Shown: in pieces, positions 55,379 to 64,000 of the stretch
Numbering within the stretch: the stretch's first letter is position 1
Layout of the letters: every line of letters starts with the position of its first letter
Assembly (NCBI GenBank): GCA_016713905.1
Contig: JADJOE010000002.1
Coordinates: 310,001-374,000 of the forward strand
Direction: 5' to 3'
DNA from: Candidatus Vicinibacter proximus
GTDB lineage: Bacteria > Bacteroidota > Bacteroidia > Chitinophagales > Saprospiraceae
Length of the DNA stretch: 64,000 bases
Made by a program: the position numbers and the translations under genes
Notes under the pieces: model-generated
Databases searched by the model: none
What the model saw: only the letters and a program-made list of their open reading frames with translations
What the model was told of the DNA's origin: nothing

Positions 55379-57514
55379 TCAATTTCTTCCCGCAGGCGTA
55401 AACTGGATCGCGCAGCCTCCTCCGGGTGCAAGGCGAATTTTTAATTTTTCGGTAGAGCGAATGGTTTTTTTGTCAATGGTATAGCTCATTGGATTTTTTT
55501 CCCAATCCGCAGTTTCCCCATCTCTGTAAATTATCATATTGTATTTCTTTCCAGGAGTCAGAAAACTTAGATCCGGTTCAAATAACCTTTCCTGTTCATC
55601 GGTAATCGCCCCAACATACCACTGTTTGCCATTACGCTCGCGTCGTGCGACGTATATATAATCTCCAGGCTCTGCATCCAGGACAACCGTGGTGTCCCAG
55701 TCGGTAGGAACCTCTTTGATAAATTTAAAGGCATCCGGACGCTTTTCATAATTCTCAATCAGGTCTGCAGCCATTTGGATGGGACTGTAAAGTGTAACAT
55801 ACAGGGCTAATTGTTTGGTGAGGGTAGTGTGTACTTGTTCTTTTTTGGATGAATCGTACACATTCATCTTGATTTGAAAGATCCCCGGGGTATAATCCAT
55901 CGGACCACCCAATAATCTGGTAAAGGGAAGTATGGTCTCGTGTTCCGGCAAATTACCGCGACTCCAGGCATTGAATTCGTTGCCTCTAGCTGCTTCATTA
56001 GACCACCAATTTGGATAAGTTCTGTGAAGACCTGTGGGCCTTACGGGTTCATGTAGATCCACTGTCATTTTGTTCAATCCAAATTTACTTGCTACACGCT
56101 CATAATGGTCGACCATCCATTGTCCGTCATGGTGTTCTCCCCTTGGAATTATTTTTCCCACATAACCACCCTTTATGCCCGGATAACCATGTTGAATCAT
56201 AAATCTGATGGCCGTATCCAACTGTCTTTCATAATCCGTTACTGCCCCTGAAGTCTCATGATGCATAATAAGTTTCACGTTTTTGGCTTTAGCACGAGCA
56301 GAGATCGCATTGATGTCAAAATCAGGATAAGGCTTTGAAAAACTAAAAATGTGCTCCCTGTAAGCACCAAACCAATCTTCCCATCCTTCATTCCATCCTT
56401 CCACTAATACATAAGGAATATCATGTTTGGCCGCAAAATCGATATATCTGATAACATTGGCGGTGTTGGCACCATGGTGCTTTGCCTGTTTCCAGAATTT
56501 GGCAGATAGAGACGTGCTTTTATCCCAATAATTCCAACTGCTTTTTCCCACATGCATCTCCCACCAAACACCGATAAACTTGCCGGGCTTAATGAAGGAT
56601 GGATCTGGAATTTTGCTGGGTTCATTCAGATTAAGTATGATTCTATTGGTTAAAATATCCTTTGCTTTTTTAGCATATAATATAACTCTCCAGGGCGTCT
56701 TATCTCCACCTTGCAAATAGGCCTTATTGCCCAAAACATCCGGCACCAGATGAGACTTAAGAACAAGTTTATACCGATCTATTTCAAGATTCATGGCAGG
56801 ATAGTGAACCAAGGCAGCCTCATGAAAAGCAAGATAATAACCATCTCCAGCAATCATCATCAATGGAGTCTGAACCAGGCTGTCGTGGACCGATTGTTTA
56901 AATGCAATGTTATTGTCTTCACTAAACTGCAGTGCATGCACCTGACTTAGTTTAGACCGGCTGTATCTGTATTCGTTGGTGTCATAGTCGCCCGGAATCC
57001 AATATACATCATGGTCAGCATCCAAAGGAAAAGTGGTGAGTTCATCACTTATTGTGAAAAGCCCAAGGTTTCCATCTTCCGGAAAAATATAGCGAAATCC
57101 CAAACCATCATCAAACAATCTAAATTCTAGAATCAAAGTCCTTTTTGTTGGTCCTAAAATTTGCTTGAGTCTAATATGTAAGGATCTGTAATGATTTCTA
57201 ATCTGCTTTTCTTCTCCCCATACGGTTGTCCAAGTGTCATCCATTTCTACAGTATAATGACTGTCCACCACAAAATCCTTGTCAAGACCAATCGCATCCT
57301 TCAAAAGAATCCCTAATCCACCGTCTTTGATAATTGGTAAACCCTCTGCTTTGAAACCATACCGCGGGCTTCCTTGCTCATCCAGATAGAATTTTAATTC
57401 CATCAAATTATTTGGAGAATTAAGTTTGAGAACATTTGCAGCCTGAGCATTTAATACATTCTCCATCAAAATAAATGCAACAAGAACCCCACGCATTAAA
57501 CCTATTAATTTCAT
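55379..57514 (-). CDS. GH97 inverting alpha-glucosidase, SusB type
   Basis: The start at 57514 follows a candidate -7 box and gives a clean signal peptide (LIGLMRGVLVAFILMENVLNAQA); the product has 711 residues. An N-terminal beta-sandwich, a TIM barrel and a C-terminal beta domain are the GH97 layout. Glu420 (MHHETSG), Glu489 (LHEPVRPTG), Glu507 and Glu513 (NEAARGNEF) lie exactly 19 positions below SusB Glu439, Glu508, Glu526 and Glu532. These are its catalytic bases, calcium ligands and general acid as I recall them. This points to the inverting alpha-glucosidase branch and not the retaining alpha-galactosidase branch. It should act in the periplasm on malto-oligosaccharides. No SusC/SusD pair is nearby. 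Confidence 0.93.
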   Translation of the reverse strand: MKLIGLMRGVLVAFILMENVLNAQAANVLKLNSPNNLMELKFYLDEQGSPRYGFKAEGLPIIKDGGLGILLKDAIGLDKDFVVDSHYTVEMDDTWTTVWGEEKQIRNHYRSLHIRLKQILGPTKRTLILEFRLFDDGLGFRYIFPEDGNLGLFTISDELTTFPLDADHDVYWIPGDYDTNEYRYSRSKLSQVHALQFSEDNNIAFKQSVHDSLVQTPLMMIAGDGYYLAFHEAALVHYPAMNLEIDRYKLVLKSHLVPDVLGNKAYLQGGDKTPWRVILYAKKAKDILTNRIILNLNEPSKIPDPSFIKPGKFIGVWWEMHVGKSSWNYWDKSTSLSAKFWKQAKHHGANTANVIRYIDFAAKHDIPYVLVEGWNEGWEDWFGAYREHIFSFSKPYPDFDINAISARAKAKNVKLIMHHETSGAVTDYERQLDTAIRFMIQHGYPGIKGGYVGKIIPRGEHHDGQWMVDHYERVASKFGLNKMTVDLHEPVRPTGLHRTYPNWWSNEAARGNEFNAWSRGNLPEHETILPFTRLLGGPMDYTPGIFQIKMNVYDSSKKEQVHTTLTKQLALYVTLYSPIQMAADLIENYEKRPDAFKFIKEVPTDWDTTVVLDAEPGDYIYVARRERNGKQWYVGAITDEQERLFEPDLSFLTPGKKYNMIIYRDGETADWEKNPMSYTIDKKTIRSTEKLKIRLAPGGGCAIQFTPAGRN

Positions 57515-57533
57515 TTGATATTTTCTTGAGGGA

Positions 57534-57541
57534 CAAAAATA
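57534..57541 (-). promoter_or_regulatory. Candidate -7 box of the GH97 gene
   Basis: The minus strand reads TATTTTTG, matching TAnnTTTG, 19 bp before the ATG at 57514. It overlaps the longer upstream reading frame and so favours the later start. No clear -33 element is seen. Confidence 0.5.
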
Positions 57542-57746
57542 GAGCATTCTATCATTACAGCCTTATAGTATTATCGCATTGCGATATTTTGGCTTATTTG
57601 TATTACATCATAAAAGTATACTGATGATTCCACCTTTTCAATAATCGCTTTCATAATTTGCTCATTTGCAAATTTTCACATTAACCAATTCATTAAGACG
57701 TGTGTATCAAGTGCACTTTTTGATCTTCGTAAATTTAACACTGGGA

Positions 57747-57797
57747 AGCTTCCAACAACCCGGTTATTTCGAGCTTCCTAGCTTGAAATTTACGAGG
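57747..57797 (+). repeat. Diverged single copy of repeat part B
   Basis: AACAACCCGGTTATTTC followed by GAGCTTCCTAGCTTGAAAT corresponds to the CAACC/GGTTG and GTTTCA/TGAAAC hairpins of the repeat. In the second stem the closing pair changed from G-C to A-T on both sides (ATTTC/GAAAT), so pairing is preserved. The rest of 57548-57874 is AT-rich with CATTACAG/CTTATAG words and no gene. Confidence 0.6.
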
Positions 57798-57874
57798 AAT
57801 TTAGCAAGTACTATTTGCAATCTTCGTCATTAACTCATTTGCTCATTTTCAAATTAACTCATTTCCAACTTTCC

Positions 57875-58606
57875 TCACCTTCCCATCGCAATAGTAGCCA
57901 TACAGATGCTTTTGGGAGAACCTTTCAGCAATTCGATCGCACATGATTCCAGGGTAGCGCCAGTGGTAAGTACATCATCTACCAATAAGATATTTTTTTG
58001 ATGGATACTATCCGGATTAATCAGTCTAAATACATTTCGCATATTTTCATTTCTGCGAAATCTATCCATTTCTGTTTGTGTGTTGGTGTTGCTGGATCGG
58101 ATCAAAACATTGTGTAAAATTTCTGCATTTAATTCTTTGGCTATTGCCCTTCCAAATAATAAACTTTGATTGTATCCTCTTAGCAATTCTCTTTTCGGAT
58201 GTAGCGGTACGGGAATTACCAGATCAATTTCTCGGTAAGAGGGGACATCGCTTAGGATTTTGCCATAGTACTGGCCAAGCCCTTCTGCCAATTCCGGTTT
58301 ATTCCTATACTTTATCAATTCAAGAATTTTATGCGCCAGGCCATCCGGTACATAATAGTACAAACTGGCACCAGTAAGTATATTTACCCGCCCTTTAAAA
58401 TGTCCAGTAAATTCATTTTCAGGGTGTAGGTGCAGGGAAGTTGGACTGGAGAGCGCTTGACATTTAAAACAAAATATTTCTTCCTTTGAGTGGGATCTTG
58501 CACCACAGACCATGCATAAGTTTGGGTAGAAAAGCTCAAGCAATGCCTCACCGGCATAAACTAATTTCCTCCTTATTTCGGAGGAAGATCGAAAAAAATG
58601 CATCAT
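57875..58606 (-). CDS. comF: ComF-family phosphoribosyltransferase-like protein
   Basis: The 243-residue product carries an N-terminal zinc-ribbon-like Cys set (CMVCGARSHSKEEIFCFKC) and a phosphoribosyltransferase domain with the PRPP loop ILLVDDVLTTGATLESC. Between them are VIPVPLHPKRELLRGYNQS and LIRSSNTNTQTEMDRFRRNENM, both typical of ComF. Family members are linked to DNA uptake in naturally competent bacteria. In Bacteroidota the gene is common and its substrate is not known. Length is normal. Confidence 0.93.
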   Translation of the reverse strand: MMHFFRSSSEIRRKLVYAGEALLELFYPNLCMVCGARSHSKEEIFCFKCQALSSPTSLHLHPENEFTGHFKGRVNILTGASLYYYVPDGLAHKILELIKYRNKPELAEGLGQYYGKILSDVPSYREIDLVIPVPLHPKRELLRGYNQSLLFGRAIAKELNAEILHNVLIRSSNTNTQTEMDRFRRNENMRNVFRLINPDSIHQKNILLVDDVLTTGATLESCAIELLKGSPKSICMATIAMGR

Positions 58607-58626
58607 TGTACTTTAGGTGTTCAAAA

Positions 58627-58634
58627 CAAAAGTA
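58627..58634 (-). promoter_or_regulatory. Candidate -7 box of comF
   Basis: The minus strand reads TACTTTTG, matching TAnnTTTG, 20 bp before the comF start codon. The -33 position has no obvious TTTG. Confidence 0.45.
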
Positions 58635-58700
58635 GGAAGAATATTTATTCTAAAAAATCTTCTTTCACATTCTTTCATCCCATGGCATAAATGAAAAAAT

Positions 58701-58720
58701 CCCGGTCATTACTGACCGGG
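58701..58720 (-). terminator. Terminator of the HtrA protease gene
   Basis: This is a perfect 8-bp stem CCCGGTCA/TGACCGGG with a TTAC loop, 51 bp past the stop codon. On the minus strand it is followed by ATTTTTTCATTT, a standard intrinsic terminator. Confidence 0.85.
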
Positions 58721-58771
58721 ACCTTCAAACAAAACGAAAAACCAACTTTATAGAAAGCTACAAAAACCTTG

Positions 58772-60004
58772 TTACACGCCTTTACGAATCTTGACCGCAA
58801 TTTCTTTGGCCATACCGTCCCGGATGATCTTAATGTTGAGGGTTTCTCCAACTTTGGTCAAACCAATTGCCTTCTGGAGATCTTCATAGTTTTTTATCGG
58901 CTTGTCATTAACCCCAACAATTACATCTTTCTGACGCAGACCAGCATATTTTGCAGAGCTGTTATCTTCGAGATTCTCTATTACAACTCCATCTTTTGAA
59001 GAAAGGTTCAATTCTTTTATACTTTCTTCATCAATTTCAGAAACTACTACACCAAGCTTTCCGCGTTCAAAAGTGCCATTGGTCATAAGCTCCTTGACAA
59101 CTTTATTCATAAGGTTTACTGGTATGGCAAAAGAATAGCCACTATAGTAACCGGTCTTCGATGCAATTGCTGAATTTATTCCTACCAGCCTTCCTTGCGC
59201 ATCTACCAAAGCACCACCACTATTACCCGGATTTACTGCTGCATCTGTCTGAATAAATTCCTCAATGCCTTTTTCTGGTGCTTTCTGTCCATAAAAATAT
59301 TGTTGTTCTTGATTTTCATCAATAATATTCAAATCCCGCCCTTTGGCACTTACTATACCTGCAGTAACCGTTGAAGTAAGGTATCCAAATGGATTACCCA
59401 CAGCAAGAACCCATTCCCCCACTTTTATCTGATCCGAATTTGCCATTTGGAGAACCGGTAATCCTGATTCTTCTATTTTAAGCACTGCCAGGTCGGTACG
59501 GGGGTCAGTTCCTATTTTTTGGGCCTTATAACTTTTACCATTTTTTAAAATTACCTCGATTTCATCGGCAAATTCCACAACATGGTTATTGGTAACTACA
59601 TATCCGTCATTAGATATGATTACCCCGCTTCCACTACCTTTTTTTTGTTGATAATAAGGCATGCCAAAACCGAAGGAACGCATGTCAAAATCCCTGAATA
59701 AAGGATGGTTGAAAAACGGATTGTCACGCTGAAGCTCAGATTCCTTTTGCTTGACCACACGTTCGCTTTCCTGTGCATTGATCTGGACCACTACGTTAAG
59801 TGCTTTCTCTGCAGCTATGGAAAAGTCTGGTCCAACTGTTGGATTAGCATTAGGGTATTCATTTACCTGAGCTGCGACTTTTGTAGCATAATTAGATTTT
59901 GTTCCATTTAGAGCATCACTACCTGGTGGATAATATTGTATCCCGCCAAAAACCAAAAGGCCTCCAAAAAGACCGGCTAAAACGTATGATAATAAATCTC
60001 TCAT
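58772..60004 (-). CDS. HtrA/Deg-family periplasmic serine protease
   Basis: The protein has 410 residues, with an N-terminal membrane or signal segment (VLAGLFGGLLVFGGI), a trypsin-like domain and one PDZ domain (~310-405, LGVVVSEIDEESIKELN). The triad is His141 (VTNNHVV), Asp171 (RTDLAVLKI) and Ser262 (NPGNSGGAL). Only one PDZ domain is present, as in DegS, but the N-terminal segment and a Q/E/N-rich loop (~229-245) recall DegP/DegQ. It should degrade or refold damaged envelope proteins, useful in a cell exporting proteins this large. A hairpin terminator follows it. Confidence 0.95.
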   Translation of the reverse strand: MRDLLSYVLAGLFGGLLVFGGIQYYPPGSDALNGTKSNYATKVAAQVNEYPNANPTVGPDFSIAAEKALNVVVQINAQESERVVKQKESELQRDNPFFNHPLFRDFDMRSFGFGMPYYQQKKGSGSGVIISNDGYVVTNNHVVEFADEIEVILKNGKSYKAQKIGTDPRTDLAVLKIEESGLPVLQMANSDQIKVGEWVLAVGNPFGYLTSTVTAGIVSAKGRDLNIIDENQEQQYFYGQKAPEKGIEEFIQTDAAVNPGNSGGALVDAQGRLVGINSAIASKTGYYSGYSFAIPVNLMNKVVKELMTNGTFERGKLGVVVSEIDEESIKELNLSSKDGVVIENLEDNSSAKYAGLRQKDVIVGVNDKPIKNYEDLQKAIGLTKVGETLNIKIIRDGMAKEIAVKIRKGV

Positions 60005-60304
60005 AATACTAAATTTTGATGTTCAATTGTAACGGAAACGAGATTGCCGGATCGACTGTTTTTGTTAATTTTCATTTTAACATAGTTTTAACTTGTAAAA
60101 TTTCTTTCTTGAAATGGATTAATTTGCTGACCTGAATCACCGGATTTACTGAAGGAAATCCAAATTTTACAAAATGATAGAATGGGTTTCGTATGGCAAT
60201 AGCGTAAAATAAATCATATAAATAGGCTCATCACTTTGCTTTTTTGGAAAAGCACATTAACGGATAATTTACATATCTTTTTTTTCATAATTTGTAATAT
60301 GTTG
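60005..60304. other. Divergent intergenic region, nothing further recognised
   Basis: About 300 bp between the divergent HtrA and SPOR genes. I see no gene and no strong hairpin; the HtrA promoter is not recognisable as an exact TAnnTTTG. Confidence 0.45.
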
Positions 60305-60312
60305 TATATTTG
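60305..60312 (+). promoter_or_regulatory. -7 box of the SPOR gene
   Basis: TATATTTG matches TAnnTTTG exactly, 14 bp before the ATG. The usual -33 TTTG is not at the expected distance. The leader would be very short, about 8 bases. Confidence 0.6.
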
Positions 60313-60326
60313 CATCAAAATATATT

Positions 60327-61103
60327 ATGGAAATGAAGAATTTGATCCGCGTGCTCCTTTATCTACTGCTTGTATTGTTGGTAGTAGCCATCTCGGTAAT
60401 GATGTATAAAAGATTCAAGACCCCGACAGATATGGAGCCTACAACAGAAATGCTGGACAGCATGTTTGTGGATACAGCCATTTCTTCACAAAATCTTCCA
60501 ATGACCGCAGAAGATTCTGTAATTCTTGGTCTCACCGGAGAATTACCAAATCAGGTTGGAATTACTGAACCGGACAATGGTTCAATCGATTATTCAGGAA
60601 ATGTAAATAATAGTTCTGCTTCTACACCAAAAGAAAATACCTCACCGGTTGCTAAAGCAGTTTCCAATAATGGCAAAGCCGTTAAAAGCAGCACTACAAG
60701 CTCTGACGATTTGCCTTCCGTAAATCTGGCAAATTCTACCAAATCTGAAAGCAAATCTTCTACCACTGCAGCTAAATCAACGAAGGTTGTTGAAAGCAAT
60801 AAATCCACAAAAACTGCTGCTCCTGCTAAATCAAAAGAAATGGCAAAAAGTTCTTCCTCAGCCACAACCAGTAAATCAGGTAAGTATTATGTGGTGGCAG
60901 GTAGTTTTATAGTGCCTTCCCATGCTGAAAAACAAGTTTCAAAGCTCAAAAGTCTAGGCTACTCCACAGCAGCGAAAAAAGTATTTGGAAATGAAGAGTA
61001 TTATCGTGCAGTTGCCGGTCAATATGATTCCAGAGAAGCAGCCGACAAAACAGTAAAAAATCTGAAAGCAAAAGGTCAGGCTGCGTTTGTAAAAATGCAG
61101 TAA
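60327..61103 (+). CDS. Membrane-anchored SPOR-domain protein
   Basis: The 258-residue protein has one N-terminal membrane span (VLLYLLLVLLVVAISVMMY), then ~150 residues of low-complexity Ser/Thr/Lys/Ala linker. A C-terminal SPOR domain covers ~185-258 (YYVVAGSFIVPSHAEKQVSKL through GQAAFVKMQ). SPOR domains bind denuded peptidoglycan at the division site, so a role in cell division or wall remodelling is likely, with the linker spanning the periplasm. A second Met two codons in is an equally good start. Confidence 0.92.
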   Translation: MEMKNLIRVLLYLLLVLLVVAISVMMYKRFKTPTDMEPTTEMLDSMFVDTAISSQNLPMTAEDSVILGLTGELPNQVGITEPDNGSIDYSGNVNNSSASTPKENTSPVAKAVSNNGKAVKSSTTSSDDLPSVNLANSTKSESKSSTTAAKSTKVVESNKSTKTAAPAKSKEMAKSSSSATTSKSGKYYVVAGSFIVPSHAEKQVSKLKSLGYSTAAKKVFGNEEYYRAVAGQYDSREAADKTVKNLKAKGQAAFVKMQ

Positions 61104-61157
61104 GGTCTGTAAACTTTCTTTCACCAATGCCCGTCTCGAGCATAGAGATTTCATTTC

Positions 61158-61838
61158 ATGTGTGGTAGGGGTTCCTTGACCAAAGTTGAAAAAGACCTAG
61201 AAAAAAGGTTTGGATCCACTTTCTATTCAGAGGATCTTGAACGCTACAATCCACTACCAAATTACAACATTGCACCGACGCAAAAGCTTCCTGTCATTCT
61301 ACAGGAAGACCCGGACCATTTCAGGCCGGTCCAATGGGGACTAATTCCCTCATGGGCCAAAGATGCCAAAATTGGATCCAAAATGATCAATGCAAGAGTT
61401 GAAGGTCTCCTGGAAAAACCATTCTTTAAATCAGCCCTTCTCCACCGGAGATGCCTTGTACCAATGGATGGATTCTACGAATGGAAAATACTTTCCAGTA
61501 AAGAGAAAATACCCTATCGAATCGGCATTAAAGACTTCGGATTATTTTGTATGGCCGGCATCTACGACCGCTGGAAAAACGAAAAGGGTGAAACCATCCT
61601 CAGTTTCAGCATCATCACTCTGCCTTCCAACAAATTTATGAAACCGCTTCATGACAGAATGCCCGCCATGCTGTTGCAGGAAGAAGAACGTCTTTGGCTG
61701 GATCCCGAAGAGCATTCCGGTGAAGAATTAATCCAAATGGTTAAGCCTTTTCCGGATGAAATGATGGAGACTTACACAGTTTCAAACAGGGTGAATTCTG
61801 TACGTAACAATGATGAAGATTTGATAAAGAGGATCTAA
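61158..61838 (+). CDS. yedK: SRAP protein, YedK/HMCES family abasic-site crosslinker
   Basis: This 226-residue protein begins MCGRGSL; Cys2 becomes the N-terminus after Met removal and is the residue that links to abasic DNA. The other active-site residues are present: Asn78 in MINARVE, Glu108 in GFYEW and His165 in LHDRMPAML, matching E. coli YedK Asn75, Glu105 and His160. NYNIAPTQ and WGLIPSWAKD are also family hallmarks. The protein shields abasic sites in single-stranded DNA. The start is fixed by Cys2. It lies 54 bp downstream of the SPOR gene on the same strand. Confidence 0.96.
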   Translation: MCGRGSLTKVEKDLEKRFGSTFYSEDLERYNPLPNYNIAPTQKLPVILQEDPDHFRPVQWGLIPSWAKDAKIGSKMINARVEGLLEKPFFKSALLHRRCLVPMDGFYEWKILSSKEKIPYRIGIKDFGLFCMAGIYDRWKNEKGETILSFSIITLPSNKFMKPLHDRMPAMLLQEEERLWLDPEEHSGEELIQMVKPFPDEMMETYTVSNRVNSVRNNDEDLIKRI

Positions 61839-61890
61839 ATATTTCTTTAAAAGGCCTTTGAACTCAAAAATGATCCTAAGGTAATATTGT

Positions 61891-62982
61891 TTATGTCCTA
61901 CCCTCCAGCATCATGTATCTTTCAATAACCTCTCCATCGATGTAGGATAGACCTCCTTCTTCCTCCTGTATCAAAATAACAGGCTGTCCACCACGTATAG
62001 TCTGCATGGCCTCCAACAATGGTGTCGAGGGCTTCATGTAAATGAGTTGCGGGTGATAAATGTCCTTTATCCTTAATTCAGGATTTTGTTTGTGAAGCTT
62101 TACTATTTTATACGTGGAGACGGTACCACAATAATTTCCCTCCAGATCCATGACCAGGTAATTGGCCAATCCATTGCGAATGACCAGATCCATACATTCT
62201 TGAAGAGTCTGGTAGTCCGGTAAATAAACATTTACCTTTCTGGCCATCATGCCAATGGTTTTATTTTTTACGACATCGTCGATCGCTACACTTTTATATT
62301 CCTGCATCGCACTCATAAAAATAAAGATCCCTATGAATACCATAACCCAGGCTTCCTGGTAAATTCCATAACCAATCAGCAACAGACATATAAATTGACC
62401 TATTCTACTTGCCCATTTGGTGGCACTCAATCGACCTAATCTCATGGCAAGTAACGCTCTGAGTACACGCCCTCCATCCATTGGAAATGCAGGTATCAAA
62501 TTAAAAATCATCAGAAAAATATTAGCCACCATGAGGGTGGGAATAAAATTTTGCCAGGTCAAAAAGCTTTCTTGAACTTCCAGATCAGGAGCCAATATGG
62601 CCGTGCCATAACGAAGCATCAGATAAATAAGTATTACAATCGCTATAACCAGATTTACTACAGGTCCCATCAAGGCTACCCAAAGCTCCTGCGAAGGTTT
62701 TTCCGGCATATTGCGCAATCTGGCCACTCCGCCAATTGGTAAAAGTATAATGTCTTCTGTTTTGATATTGTATCGACGGGCAGTGAGGGCATGTCCAAAT
62801 TCATGCAGCACCACACAGACAAACATACATAACATGAAGACCATTTCAACCACAATTAGGTCCAGACTGGTTCCAGCCATTAGTCCGCTGCCGAGAATAT
62901 ACACGAATAAGAAAAGAAAAGACCAGTGAATCTTCACCGGGATTCCGGCAAAGGTGCCGATGCGTAAGGATTGTTCTATCAT
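61891..62982 (-). CDS. Site-2 protease family membrane metalloprotease with CBS domains
   Basis: The protein has 363 residues. The zinc motif HEFGHAL lies in the second membrane span and the second motif NLIPAFPMDGGRVL in a later one, the arrangement of M50 (Rip3-like) proteases. Several hydrophobic spans fill the N-terminal ~240 residues. A pair of CBS domains forms the cytoplasmic C-terminal third (~245-363), usually a nucleotide-sensing module. It cleaves transmembrane substrates within the membrane; the target is unknown. The acyl-CoA dehydrogenase gene ends only 3 bp upstream on the same strand, so they form an operon. Confidence 0.94.
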   Translation of the reverse strand: MIEQSLRIGTFAGIPVKIHWSFLFLFVYILGSGLMAGTSLDLIVVEMVFMLCMFVCVVLHEFGHALTARRYNIKTEDIILLPIGGVARLRNMPEKPSQELWVALMGPVVNLVIAIVILIYLMLRYGTAILAPDLEVQESFLTWQNFIPTLMVANIFLMIFNLIPAFPMDGGRVLRALLAMRLGRLSATKWASRIGQFICLLLIGYGIYQEAWVMVFIGIFIFMSAMQEYKSVAIDDVVKNKTIGMMARKVNVYLPDYQTLQECMDLVIRNGLANYLVMDLEGNYCGTVSTYKIVKLHKQNPELRIKDIYHPQLIYMKPSTPLLEAMQTIRGGQPVILIQEEEGGLSYIDGEVIERYMMLEGRT

Positions 62983-62985
62983 TAT

Positions 62986-64000
62986 TTATTGGCTGCTCCA
63001 CATGGGTTGATAAAGTTGACCCTGGAGTATAGCCCTGGATACAACCATTCTTTGTACCTCAGAAGTTCCCTCATAGATCTGGGTAATTTTGGCGTCCCTC
63101 ATGAGACGCTCTACATGATACTCTTTTACGAAGCCATATCCTCCGTGGATCTGGACTGCTTCGACGGTGTGTTTCATGGCAACATCAGAAGCAAAAAGTT
63201 TTGCCATAGATGCCGCCACACCAAAATCCATACCCTGATCTTTCATCCATGCTGCACGGTGTACCATGAGTCTGGCAGCTTCAATTTCAGTGGCCATATC
63301 CGCTAATTTGAATGCAATCGCCTGATGCTGGGAGATTGGTTTTCCAAATGTTTTTCTTTCTTTGGAATAGTTCAAAGCCAATTCATAGGCTCCGGAAGCT
63401 ATACCTAAGGCTTGTGAGGCAATCCCTATCCTTCCTCCGGTCAATGTCTGCATGGCAAATTTAAATCCGTTCCCCGGAGGTCCCAGCAAGTTTTCCTTGG
63501 GTACTTTAACATCATTGTATAGTATGGTGTGGGTATCTGAAGATCGGATTCCCAGTTTATCTTCCTTAGCACCAATCACAACACCCGGCCATGAGGTTTC
63601 TACGATAAAAGTACATATCCCTTTATGTCCTGATCCCGGATCAGACTGGGCCATGACCAAATGAACAGAAGAGCTTCCACCGTTAGTAATCCAGTTTTTT
63701 GTTCCATTCAACAGGTAGTGATCTCCACAATCAATGGCTGTAGTTTTTTGCTGCGTGGCATCGCTGCCTGCCTCTGGTTCCGAAAGACAAAAGGATCCTA
63801 TCCATTCACCTGAAGCTAAAATTGGAAGATATTTCTGTTTCTGTGCCTCTGTGCCCATTTTTTCAATTCCCCAGCAAACCAAGCTATTGTTGACAGACAT
63901 AATCACCGAACAAGAATTGTCTACTTTGGAAATTTCTTCCATTGCCAACACATAGGAAATGGTGTCCATTCCACCACCACCGTACTCCGGGGAAACCATC
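62986..64000 (-). CDS. Acyl-CoA dehydrogenase, N-terminus beyond window
   Basis: About 338 codons are visible and the frame is open to the right edge; roughly 40 N-terminal residues are missing compared with the usual ~380. The Met near 63999 is internal. Family signatures are clear: CLSEPEAGSDA for FAD binding, NGTKNWITNGG, GGRIGIASQALGIA, and QIHGGYGFVKEYHVERLMRDAKI. The catalytic Glu lies in QIYEGTSEVQR, the position used by short-chain enzymes. It oxidises acyl-CoA to enoyl-CoA using FAD in fatty-acid or branched-chain amino-acid breakdown; chain specificity cannot be read from sequence. Confidence 0.95.
   Translation of the reverse strand, partial: MVSPEYGGGGMDTISYVLAMEEISKVDNSCSVIMSVNNSLVCWGIEKMGTEAQKQKYLPILASGEWIGSFCLSEPEAGSDATQQKTTAIDCGDHYLLNGTKNWITNGGSSSVHLVMAQSDPGSGHKGICTFIVETSWPGVVIGAKEDKLGIRSSDTHTILYNDVKVPKENLLGPPGNGFKFAMQTLTGGRIGIASQALGIASGAYELALNYSKERKTFGKPISQHQAIAFKLADMATEIEAARLMVHRAAWMKDQGMDFGVAASMAKLFASDVAMKHTVEAVQIHGGYGFVKEYHVERLMRDAKITQIYEGTSEVQRMVVSRAILQGQLYQPMWSSQ

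Overview
The window looks like a chromosomal segment of a Bacteroidota bacterium, most likely from the Saprospiria/Chitinophagia side of the phylum. The evidence is moderately AT-rich DNA, very large secreted proteins built from HYR and Ig-like modules, a C-terminal type IX secretion (T9SS) sorting domain, many LLxSC-type lipoproteins, a SusB-type GH97 enzyme, and -7 boxes of the Bacteroidota form TAnnTTTG upstream of several genes. No tRNA, rRNA, CRISPR array, transposase or phage gene was seen.

Layout. Positions 1-12776 (minus) hold the N-terminal ~4258 residues of a giant secreted protein that runs off the left edge. Two small lipoproteins with degenerate FAS1 (fasciclin) domains lie directly upstream of it. 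Next come a frameshifted DUF559 endonuclease gene flanked by palindromic repeats, and a 7192-residue T9SS-sorted adhesin-like protein (15288-36866, minus): beta-helix blocks, then HYR repeats, one LamG domain and a sorting domain. A repeat-rich gap leads to a yefM-yoeB toxin-antitoxin pair (37804-38311). A minus-strand cluster follows (38789-45031): three secreted proteins, a NarL-type response regulator and a TPR-containing sensor kinase. Then come a 1277-residue repetitive secreted protein (45934-49767), the debris of a second copy of its 3' end, a vanadium-haloperoxidase-like lipoprotein with a small lipoprotein partner, another lipoprotein, a Fic protein whose catalytic His is Arg, and a GH97 glucosidase. 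The right end is housekeeping: comF, an HtrA protease, a SPOR protein, an SRAP/YedK protein, a site-2 protease with CBS domains and an acyl-CoA dehydrogenase cut by the edge.

How it fits together. Much of the window (about 47 of 64 kb) serves the cell surface: giant adhesins, beta-helix proteins, lipoproteins and secreted enzymes. The two-component pair sits immediately upstream of three secreted genes and is the only obvious local regulator for them.

The most unusual feature is a composite intergenic repeat, about 200 bp, found in at least five intergenic regions and arranged in tandem in places. It has up to five consecutive hairpins whose stems are kept while their loops vary, and one diverged copy shows a compensatory stem change. 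It flanks or abuts the DUF559 gene, the toxin-antitoxin pair, the two-component cluster and a pseudogene remnant. It may be a mobile palindromic element or a structured RNA; I do not recognise it as a named family.
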